Of a DNA stretch of 10,755 nucleotides, positions 4,629-9,970 are shown one piece after another; positions within the stretch are counted from its first letter, which is position 1, and each line of letters begins with the position of its first letter. The notes beneath the pieces are model-generated. The model was not told the DNA's origin and did not search any database. It worked only from the letters and a program-made list of their open reading frames with translations. The stretch lies in NCBI GenBank assembly GCA_947175005.1, contig CAMWLD010000044.1, forward strand, positions 1-10,755. The letters run 5' to 3'. Both the position numbers and the translations under genes were made by a program. The stretch comes from an uncultured Ruminococcus sp. GTDB taxonomy: Bacteria; Bacillota; Clostridia; Oscillospirales; Ruminococcaceae.

Positions 4629-7289
4629 TTAAACGCTTACACTTTCCTCTTTCTTTTTCATCTTCTCTTTCTTTGCCTCCAGCATTTTCTTGTAATCCTC
4701 CACAAACTTGGAAATAGAAACATAACCCGCCTGCGAATCCCCGGAGGTATCGTCAAGATAAGAGCTTTTGTCCGCCGAGGTTGCTTCAATGTAGTAGCCG
4801 ATTATCTGTGGAGTGTCAAATTTCAGTGTAACGGTGTTCCCCGTGGACGAGGAATGGACCCCCGAAGATGAGGACGAGGAAGATGAGCTTTTCGAGCCGC
4901 TGAAGAATAGGAAGCCGCCGCCCGAGGAAGCGTGTTCCTCCACCGCCTGGGAAAACTCCGAGGAAACAGAGCTGCTGGAAACCATTTTAATTGTAATATC
5001 CCTTGCAATGACCATTGCCACGGGGTAGCATGGGAAAATATAATTATTTGTCGCCATATCTTTCAGCCGTTCATCTGTTATGCTCGTATAGGGCGTGTCG
5101 GGACTCGGCGCAATTTTAAGGCTGGTCACATTGAACATATCCTTTGTGAGAGCGAAAACCCCCGGGTTGAACCATTCACGTTCAATGCCCACCTTGGCAA
5201 CGTTCATACCTATCTGAATAGAAGTGTCCGACTGCGATGTGAAATCGCTGAATGCCGATGAAGAGCTGCTCTGCTCCGAGTGATACCCGCAGAAAAGGAA
5301 GGAGAATCCGCCGGTGGAGGCGGAAGCGTCGGCACGGGAGGAAGTGGACTTATCCAAAGTGGAGGCGGAGGCGGTGATGACCACCTGCGTGTAGCCCGAA
5401 GGGACAACAGAGGGAGCAACAGCGTCCTTGCCCGTGTCCGGGTCGGTGACATTTCCGTTCTCGTCGGGGACGGGGCGGGACAGGCTCGACAGCTGGATCT
5501 GCGCCCGAATGGTGTCTATCTGCGAATCAATATCCGTAAGCTGCGCACGCAGCGGCGAAAGCATTTCTTTCAGACCCGCCAGATTTTTCACCTCGATCGC
5601 CTTTGCGGAAACGTCCGCCAGCTTGCCGCAGGCAGATATGTAATCCTGCTGGGACTTAGAGGCGACATTCGTCTGCTCGGAAAGCGATTTTATAAGATCC
5701 TCGGGGGTTTTGCCGTCTGCAAGCTCCGTCCCCTCCGCCAGCCTTTTTATGATGTTCAGAGGAACGCCGCCCTCGAAAAGGGGAAGAATGTCCATTACAG
5801 CGCTGAACGCCTTGACAACACCGTTGCCGTAGGTTGTTATAAGCGCATTTCTTGCGTCGTCAACCTCTTTCTTTGCCGCCTCTGCTTCCGCCTTGCACTT
5901 TTCCACCTCGCCGTCCTGCGGTATCAGAGAGGAAATTTCCTCAATGCGCGCGTTCAGCGCAATGCGGCGTGAAGAAAGGCTTTGCAGCTCCATTGCCAGC
6001 ACGTCCGGGTCTTTTAAAAGATCAATGGGAGTAAAGGAAGTCCCCAGCAGCTCGAACCAGCCTGTGGGATTCAGCTTCACGGGATATACATAGCCGCCGT
6101 CGGGAGTGAGCTTGCCCGTGTTGTTGAGAGTCTCCCTTGCCTGCTGAAGCTCCGCACCCGAGCCGCTGTCGAGAATGCCCTCGAGAATTTTCATGTCATT
6201 GTCGGTAAACACGGCAATAAGCTCGGAAAATTTCTCGTTAATGGCTGTGAGACGGCTTTTTGCAACCGACTCATACCATTCGAGATATGCGTCGTTATAC
6301 TTTATATTGCTCTCGGCGTCCTCGCCGGTGTATATCTGCCGCAGCCGCTTTTTTTCCGCATTCTGCTCGTCCGCCCATTCCTTTTCCGCCTGCACCCACT
6401 CGTCATAGAGCTTGAAAAAAACCTCCTGGAGAGTGTAGGCCTTGCCGTCCCCGAATTCATACGGGTAATCGGTCATAAGCAGGTCGCGTATCTGATTTTT
6501 CGCCGCCGCAACCTTGGCATTGAGCTTCGGGGTCAGCATATCAAGGGCGCTGCGGTACTGATAAGGCAGCGTGAGTCCGTTGTCTGCCCCGGTCATGCGG
6601 CAGGGGTCGAAAAGCTTGTTTGCCAGTCTCGATTCGTTGGCCTCCACCGTAGGGCCTTTCGGGGCGTTGTTCTTGTAATCATAGGTAAAATCCTCGGCGG
6701 AAAGCGCCTGCCCGGGAATAGTGAGGCAGAGGAACTGATTGGGATTTGAGCCGCCCAGCACGGAATTTATCTGCTCATAGACCTGATCCACAAAGGCGCT
6801 GCCGCTTGGCTCTGCTCCCACGGCTGCCCTTGGCTCGTCTCCGCCTCCCTCTGTCAGACCGCCGCCGTAAGCCGCCATGGGAACTGCTCTGATAGTGGCG
6901 GACGCGTTTGCGGTGAGCTTGTTTGCGGCGGGATTGTTTGCGGCGGGATTGTTCGCAATGGGCTCATTCGCCGCTAAAACTTCCATGGAAATACTTTTCA
7001 CTGCCGCACCTGTCTCCGCGGGCACTTCCCTGCCGTATGTTTCGGACTGCTCCGATGCTGCCTGTGATGTTTGCGTTGCCCCCATTGCCCCCGCTGCCTG
7101 TGTGGGCTGCGCCGTCGGTGCTGCCGCCGCAGACTGTTCACTCCCCCGGTCACTTGACGCTGTCTGCCCGGTAAGGTCATTCACCGCTTCGCTGCTTTCG
7201 GTGACTGTGCGGGTCTCTTTTGTCACAAACGTTTCCTCGCTGCTTCCTGTCACTGTTATGTGACTGCCTGTGTGTTTGTCCTTTGCCAT
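4629..7289 (-). CDS. Large unrecognised protein with coiled coil and duplicated Ser/Gly-Gly-Phe module
   Basis: An 886-residue protein starting at ATG 7289 with AAGGAGG 8 bases upstream. No signal peptide or hydrophobic membrane helix is seen. Residues 1-165 are low-complexity Ala/Thr/Ser/Gln/Glu with a short Ala-Asn-rich repeat (107-128). Residues 166-450 are mixed, with Trp/Tyr-rich charged helices (285-345). Residues 430-600 are coiled-coil-like. Residues 630-840 hold two similar units: a beta-type strand, a Ser-rich spacer, then STGGFSFLFCG (658-668) or SSGGGFLFFSG (788-798), a serine run, and another strand ending near REWFNPG or GYYIEA. The end is a Lys/Glu helix. The duplicated units look like beta-hairpins with hydrophobic tips, as in membrane-inserting proteins, but this is inference. 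From memory, similar Ser/GGF C-termini occur in uncharacterised fungal and bacterial proteins. Flanked by the palindromes on both sides. No function can be assigned. Confidence 0.85.
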   Translation of the reverse strand: MAKDKHTGSHITVTGSSEETFVTKETRTVTESSEAVNDLTGQTASSDRGSEQSAAAAPTAQPTQAAGAMGATQTSQAASEQSETYGREVPAETGAAVKSISMEVLAANEPIANNPAANNPAANKLTANASATIRAVPMAAYGGGLTEGGGDEPRAAVGAEPSGSAFVDQVYEQINSVLGGSNPNQFLCLTIPGQALSAEDFTYDYKNNAPKGPTVEANESRLANKLFDPCRMTGADNGLTLPYQYRSALDMLTPKLNAKVAAAKNQIRDLLMTDYPYEFGDGKAYTLQEVFFKLYDEWVQAEKEWADEQNAEKKRLRQIYTGEDAESNIKYNDAYLEWYESVAKSRLTAINEKFSELIAVFTDNDMKILEGILDSGSGAELQQARETLNNTGKLTPDGGYVYPVKLNPTGWFELLGTSFTPIDLLKDPDVLAMELQSLSSRRIALNARIEEISSLIPQDGEVEKCKAEAEAAKKEVDDARNALITTYGNGVVKAFSAVMDILPLFEGGVPLNIIKRLAEGTELADGKTPEDLIKSLSEQTNVASKSQQDYISACGKLADVSAKAIEVKNLAGLKEMLSPLRAQLTDIDSQIDTIRAQIQLSSLSRPVPDENGNVTDPDTGKDAVAPSVVPSGYTQVVITASASTLDKSTSSRADASASTGGFSFLFCGYHSEQSSSSSAFSDFTSQSDTSIQIGMNVAKVGIEREWFNPGVFALTKDMFNVTSLKIAPSPDTPYTSITDERLKDMATNNYIFPCYPVAMVIARDITIKMVSSSSVSSEFSQAVEEHASSGGGFLFFSGSKSSSSSSSSSGVHSSSTGNTVTLKFDTPQIIGYYIEATSADKSSYLDDTSGDSQAGYVSISKFVEDYKKMLEAKKEKMKKKEESVSV
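6908..6970. repeat. 15-bp tandem repeat inside the 886-residue gene
   Basis: Unit TTGTTTGCGGCGGGA occurs twice in perfect tandem near 6919-6948, followed by diverged units TTGTTCGCAATGGGC and TCATTCGCCGC. In the protein it yields the Asn-Pro-Ala-Ala-Asn pentapeptide repeat at about residues 107-128. As the unit is a multiple of three, copy number can vary without breaking the frame. Confidence 0.75.
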
Positions 7290-7358
7290 GTTTTTTTCCT
7301 CCTTAAATTAGCCTTGAATTTCCGCAGGATTTTCCGCAGATTTTTACCCCTTTGCCAT

Positions 7359-7389
7359 ATTTTACCACGGCTGCGGCAAATTTCGACAA
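7359..7389 (-). promoter_or_regulatory. Possible promoter of the 886-residue gene
   Basis: On the minus strand an extended -10 TGGTAAAAT (7359-7367) lies 19 bases from TTGTCG (7384-7389). The spacing is long, but the TGn extension compensates. The -35 overlaps TGTCGAAATT (7379-7388), an inverted copy of the 10-bp repeat at 7440-7499, so a repeat-binding protein would cover this promoter. Confidence 0.35.
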
Positions 7390-7439
7390 AGCGTTTGTGA
7401 ACTTAAAGTAATATTTTGATAAATTTTAGTATACGATTT

Positions 7440-7499
7440 TGTCGTAATTTGTTGATATTTGTCGGAATATAAAGAATTATGTCGGGATATGTCGAACAG
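7440..7499 (+). repeat. Phased 10-bp iterons (TGTCG repeats)
   Basis: Six consecutive 10-base units: TGTCGTAATT, TGTTGATATT, TGTCGGAATA, TAAAGAATTA (degenerate), TGTCGGGATA, TGTCGAACAG. Five of six start TGTCG or TGTTG at exact 10-base steps, so the sites would face one side of the helix. Such arrays are typical of replication or partition protein binding sites and of cooperative operators. An inverted single unit lies at 7379-7388. They sit between the start of the 886-residue gene and a possible divergent small gene at 7523. Confidence 0.7.
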
Positions 7500-7522
7500 C
7501 GGGAAAACGGAGGTGAACGGAA

Positions 7523-7600
7523 ATGCAAAAAACAGTCCGCCGAAAAATCAAAGCACGTTATTCAAAAAAGCAGCTTTTATGTGTATACACATACACATAA
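7523..7600 (+). CDS. Possible 25-residue basic peptide
   Basis: ATG 7523 has GGAGGT (7509-7514) 8 bases upstream, as good a binding site as those of the confident genes. The peptide begins MQKTVRRKIKARYSKKQLL and ends in a Cys/Tyr/Thr tail encoded by the 16-bp palindrome (7578-7593) and its CACATAA extension, which supplies the stop. It is strongly basic in its first 17 residues. No family is recognised. An overlapping frame from 7459 is less likely because it lacks a binding site. Confidence 0.35.
   Translation: MQKTVRRKIKARYSKKQLLCVYTYT
7578..7593. repeat. 16-bp palindrome, copy 3 (perfect)
   Basis: TATGTGTATACACATA followed by CACATAA. It lies between the iterons and the LRR-gene terminator and overlaps the end of the possible 25-residue frame. 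Confidence 0.9.
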
Positions 7601-7621
7601 TACTGTTAAAAAACTCCTGCA

Positions 7622-7651
7622 AACAAAAAAACAAGCTGCACAAGCAGCTTG
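7622..7651 (-). terminator. Rho-independent terminator of the LRR gene
   Basis: Perfect 8-bp stem CAAGCTGC (7632-7639) with GCAGCTTG (7644-7651) and a 4-base loop. On the minus strand it is followed by seven Ts, G and more Ts, 24 bases after the stop of the 7676-8716 gene. Confidence 0.9.
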
Positions 7652-7675
7652 AAAAATGATCTATTCATTAAAATA

Positions 7676-8716
7676 TCACCCCTGCACCGCAATATCCTCC
7701 GACATAGTGCCCTCAACGGTAAAGGTTTCGGGAAAATACCCCTCGTCCTCCTTCTTGTCGTAATTTGCAGCCGGGATAACTGCTATGGGCTTCACCGCAA
7801 AGATATATTCACTGCCCTGCTTCAGAGTAGTAAACTTGCATGACGTGCCTTTTGTTGTTTTAAGCAGTTTGTATTCGCCGTTACTCAATTTTTGATAAAC
7901 TTCATAGTACGAGGCATTCGGGATTTTATCCCATTTAATAGTTCTGTTCTCTGCTTTCGGCACAGGCTGTTCATATGTAATCAGCAGCGGCACATCCACC
8001 GACTTGTCGAAAGCACTTCTGTCTATCTTAACATTAAAGCTTGGCAGAGTGATCTCTTTTAAATTATATGACGACCAAAAAGCATATTCTTCAATATACA
8101 TCTCCGAATTACCCGGCAAAAAGATCACTTCGGATAATTTATCACAGCCTACAAACGCTGCATAATCTATTTTATTGGTGCTTTCGGGAATAATTACTTC
8201 CTTTAAATTATCCGAATACGCAATAGCTAAACAGCCTATTACCTCCGTTCCCTCGGGAATGCTGTAGCTTTCTCTTGGATTATTTTGGGAATATGACATT
8301 AAGGTTTTTCCGTCTTTGCCGAATATAACATTATCAATGCATTCCATATATTTATTTTTGGGATTTAAATCAAATTCGGACGCAACACAGCTTCCTTCAA
8401 TTTCAACCACCGGTTTTCCGTTTATGGAGTCCGGAACAAGTTTTGTTACCGGATGATCAGGATAATACCGTATACCGGCATCATCCACTATCCCCACTTC
8501 CGTAGGCGGACGGTTTCCGTCAAAAAGAATTATATTATCTCTGTTTTTCTCATTGGTTATCCAAGACCATTCATAAGATATTTCGTCATATTCATAATAA
8601 TCCTTCTTGCTGTCTATGATGTATTTATTGTCCCTTAACGCATACACAGGGAACGAAAACGCCTGTACTGCCAATATTACCGACAGCAGCATAACTGCCG
8701 TTTTGATCTTTTTCAT
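7676..8716 (-). CDS. Secreted BspA-type leucine-rich-repeat protein with FN3-like domain
   Basis: A 346-residue exported protein. The start is ATG 8716 (MKKIKTAVML) with GAGGGGAG upstream; the frame is open six codons further, but only from a TTG that would destroy the binding site. The signal peptide spans about residues 1-26: basic start, hydrophobic core, cleavage likely after PVYA. Residues about 95-240 are LRR_5/BspA-type repeats (EGTEVIGCLAIAYSDNLKEVIIPES, then KIDYAAFVGCDKLSEVIF and EEYAFWSSYNLKEITLP patterns). Residues about 255-335 resemble a fibronectin type III fold (IKWDKIPNASYYEVYQ, then SEYIFAVKPI). There is no LPxTG or dockerin, so it is probably released or loosely held. BspA-like proteins bind host or substrate proteins; the ligand here is unknown. 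It is AT-richer than its neighbours. Two palindromes lie 45-85 bases upstream. Confidence 0.88.
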   Translation of the reverse strand: MKKIKTAVMLLSVILAVQAFSFPVYALRDNKYIIDSKKDYYEYDEISYEWSWITNEKNRDNIILFDGNRPPTEVGIVDDAGIRYYPDHPVTKLVPDSINGKPVVEIEGSCVASEFDLNPKNKYMECIDNVIFGKDGKTLMSYSQNNPRESYSIPEGTEVIGCLAIAYSDNLKEVIIPESTNKIDYAAFVGCDKLSEVIFLPGNSEMYIEEYAFWSSYNLKEITLPSFNVKIDRSAFDKSVDVPLLITYEQPVPKAENRTIKWDKIPNASYYEVYQKLSNGEYKLLKTTKGTSCKFTTLKQGSEYIFAVKPIAVIPAANYDKKEDEGYFPETFTVEGTMSEDIAVQG

Positions 8717-8760
8717 TTGCCTTACTCCCCTCAAATTATTATTGTAAACGCCCTAAAAAT

Positions 8761-8776
8761 TATGTGTATACACACA
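8761..8776. repeat. 16-bp palindrome, copy 4 (one mismatch)
   Basis: TATGTGTATACACACA, one base off the consensus in the right arm. It lies 45 bases upstream of the LRR gene start, close to where a -35 element for the weak TACAAT box would sit. Confidence 0.85.
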
Positions 8777-8785
8777 AACCGAATT

Positions 8786-8801
8786 TATGTGTATACACAT
8801 A
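8786..8801. repeat. 16-bp palindrome, copy 5 (perfect)
   Basis: TATGTGTATACACATA, centre 25 bases from copy 4 and 7 bases past the stop of the RHH gene. No hairpin terminator with a U-tract is seen between the RHH and LRR genes, so read-through between them is possible. Confidence 0.9.
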
Positions 8802-8808
8802 TAATATC

Positions 8809-9294
8809 TCACATTTCCCTGTCCCCGCAGCTTTTCTCCAGCACCTGATTAACATATTCGTTAAAGGACATATCCATTGCCGCCGCTTTCCGGGCAACTC
8901 TCATATGTAAGGACGGCGGCACAAGCAGCTGAACACGCTTGCTCTTGCTTTCCCCCTGCCGCCTTGGGGCAACAGGGTGCCCGGACCGCACGACCGTTTC
9001 CGGCTTGTTCGACCCGGCGGCAGAATCAACAGCCGACGGCTGCGCGGTCATATCCGCCTTGACCTCACCGCCGACAGACAATGCAGTCTGCGCAGATTCT
9101 ACAGGCTGCGCGGACTGCGCCGCCTGACGTTCCCTTTCGGGAGCTTTTTCCTTTTTCGCCCCGCGGCCTTTCTTGCCGGCGGACTTTGCAGAGCTTACCT
9201 CTTCGGCGGCTTTTTTTTCGGGGACTTCTTCCCGGGTTGCGCTTATAAACTGTAATGCAGGGTTACCCCTGTCAATAAAACTTTTCTTTGCCAT
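8809..9294 (-). CDS. Ribbon-helix-helix DNA-binding protein, probable ParA partner
   Basis: A 161-residue protein. The start is ATG 9294 (MAKKSFIDRG) with AAAGGAG upstream; the frame open to 9330 lacks a site. Residues about 118-153 form an Arc/MetJ-type fold: strand KRVQLLVPP (119-127), helix SLHMRVARKAAAM, turn, then SFNEYVNQVLE (143-153). Dimers of this fold put paired strands in the major groove. Residues 20-115 are an unstructured Ala/Lys/Glu/Ser linker; the N-terminal NPALQFIS (11-18) resembles, from memory, short proteins encoded with ParA in Firmicutes mobile elements, where the N-terminus would touch the ATPase. It follows parA in the same orientation but 675 bases away. It is the best candidate in the window to bind the palindromes or the iterons; this is inference. 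Confidence 0.82.
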   Translation of the reverse strand: MAKKSFIDRGNPALQFISATREEVPEKKAAEEVSSAKSAGKKGRGAKKEKAPERERQAAQSAQPVESAQTALSVGGEVKADMTAQPSAVDSAAGSNKPETVVRSGHPVAPRRQGESKSKRVQLLVPPSLHMRVARKAAAMDMSFNEYVNQVLEKSCGDREM

Positions 9295-9396
9295 TATTTT
9301 AATCTCCTTTGCTTTAGTCTTATATATCAAAACTTAGGGAATACCCGAAACTTTCAAACTTACCTCCCGCCGGTCATATATCCCGAACTTTCTTTT

Positions 9397-9412
9397 TATG
9401 TGTATACACATA
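9397..9412. repeat. 16-bp palindrome, copy 6 (perfect)
   Basis: TATGTGTATACACATA, 102 bases upstream of the RHH gene start and in the divergent region shared with the 58-residue gene. Confidence 0.9.
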
Positions 9413-9432
9413 ACTCCGCACATTAACCTATC

Positions 9433-9449
9433 ATTAATTGTCAATTAAT
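9433..9449. repeat. 17-bp palindrome between copies 6 and 7
   Basis: ATTAATTG, one central base, CAATTAAT: perfect 8-bp arms, a sequence distinct from the 16-bp family. On the minus strand it contains TTGACA, but no good -10 lies 16-18 bases further on. It could be an operator for the RHH gene. Confidence 0.55.
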
Positions 9450-9454
9450 CCCGA

Positions 9455-9470
9455 TATGTGTATACACATA
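9455..9470. repeat. 16-bp palindrome, copy 7 (perfect)
   Basis: TATGTGTATACACATA, centre 58 bases from copy 6 and 54 bases upstream of the -35 of the 58-residue gene. Confidence 0.9.
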
Positions 9471-9481
9471 TTTTGCCGGTT

Positions 9482-9510
9482 TTTTTAAGGAACAGTCTTG
9501 TTCCCTAAAA
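9482..9510. repeat. Imperfect inverted repeat upstream of the 58-residue gene
   Basis: GGAACA (9489-9494) and TGTTCC (9499-9504) pair around a 4-base loop, and the flanks TTTTTAA and CTAAAAA extend the arms to about 13 bp with one mismatch. There is no U-tract beyond the arms on either strand, so an operator or structured leader fits better than a terminator. It ends 14 bases before the -35 box of the plus-strand promoter. Confidence 0.5.
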
Positions 9511-9524
9511 ACAAACTTTAACAC

Positions 9525-9553
9525 TTGACAAACATTTCAAAATCGTTTAAAAT
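9525..9553 (+). promoter_or_regulatory. Near-consensus promoter of the 58-residue gene
   Basis: TTGACA (9525-9530), a 17-base spacer and TAAAAT (9548-9553). Start of transcription would be near 9560, about 30 bases before the ATG at 9591. Confidence 0.8.
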
Positions 9554-9590
9554 ATAGATGTCAACTATAATTACAGAATAGGGTGAAAAT

Positions 9591-9767
9591 ATGTCAAGCG
9601 AACTTGGAATAAAATCACAGCTCATAAGTGATTATCAGCGGTTCAGGCGTATCCGCAAAACCGCCGAAAAAGAAGGGGCAGTGGAAACCGTAAAAATGAT
9701 CGATGAAGAGATCGCATTCATCAAATTAAAATTGCAGCCGCTGGAGCTTCCGGATATCAGCCATTAG
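9591..9767 (+). CDS. Small helical protein, 58 residues, unrecognised
   Basis: ATG 9591 follows AGGGTG with a short spacer and a strong promoter at 9525-9553; TAG ends it at 9767. The protein begins MSSELGIKSQLISDYQRF, continues with basic RRIRKTAEKEG, then an acidic/hydrophobic helix (VKMIDEEIAFIKLKL) and a Pro-containing tail. It has no membrane segment. Two helices with a basic first half would suit a small DNA- or protein-binding regulator, but no family is recognised. It is the only well-supported plus-strand gene and lies between parA and the RHH gene, facing parA, with palindromes on both sides. Confidence 0.75.
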   Translation: MSSELGIKSQLISDYQRFRRIRKTAEKEGAVETVKMIDEEIAFIKLKLQPLELPDISH

Positions 9768-9797
9768 AAGCAATACGCAGGAGGCAAGAATATTTTA

Positions 9798-9898
9798 GGT
9801 AACCTCTAAAAACCTTGTTTTTCAAATCTGCGATTGTGAATTACAGCCGTTTCAAGAGATTGGTTTTGGGTGAAACACAGGGGTTTTTACAGGTCACC
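9798..9898. mobile_element. MITE-like element with 17-bp inverted ends
   Basis: The left end GGTAACCTCTAAAAACC (9798-9814) and the right end GGTTTTTACAGGTCACC (9882-9898) are inverted copies matching at 15 of 17 bases. The element is 101 bases long, has no reading frame, and is flanked on both sides by TTTA (9794-9797 and 9899-9902), which looks like a 4-bp target duplication. Inside, GTTTCA and TGAAAC can form a further hairpin. It would be mobilised by a transposase encoded elsewhere. The parent family is not identified. Confidence 0.55.
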
Positions 9899-9910
9899 TT
9901 TATTTCTTGT

Positions 9911-9926
9911 TATGTGTATACACATA
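9911..9926. repeat. 16-bp palindrome, copy 8 (perfect)
   Basis: TATGTGTATACACATA followed by CACACAC, the same extension as copy 1. It sits between the MITE-like element and the stop of parA. Confidence 0.9.
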
Positions 9927-9946
9927 CACACACTTACAGCTCTTAC

Positions 9947-9970
9947 TTCTTGCCTCCGACCTCTTGCCTC
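9947..9970. repeat. Direct repeat just after parA
   Basis: TTCTTGCCTC (9947-9956) and CTCTTGCCTC (9961-9970) repeat at a 14-base step, the second touching the parA stop. An inverted perfect copy, GAGGCAAGAA, is at 9781-9790, on the other side of the MITE-like element and palindrome 8. Meaning unknown. Confidence 0.4.

Noticed and set aside
5280..5972. 230-codon plus-strand frame
   Set aside because: Lies wholly within the 886-residue gene on the other strand; Gly/Arg-rich shadow translation without a binding site.
9482..9510. Rho-independent terminator
   Set aside because: A stem is present but neither strand has a U-tract after it; the flanking A and T runs pair with each other.
4565..9926. 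CRISPR array
   Set aside because: The repeats are irregularly spaced by tens to thousands of bases, with genes between them; no spacer pattern or cas gene.
4565..9926. Palindromes as transcription terminators
   Set aside because: They are AT-rich, have no loop and no U-tract, and also occur upstream of gene starts.
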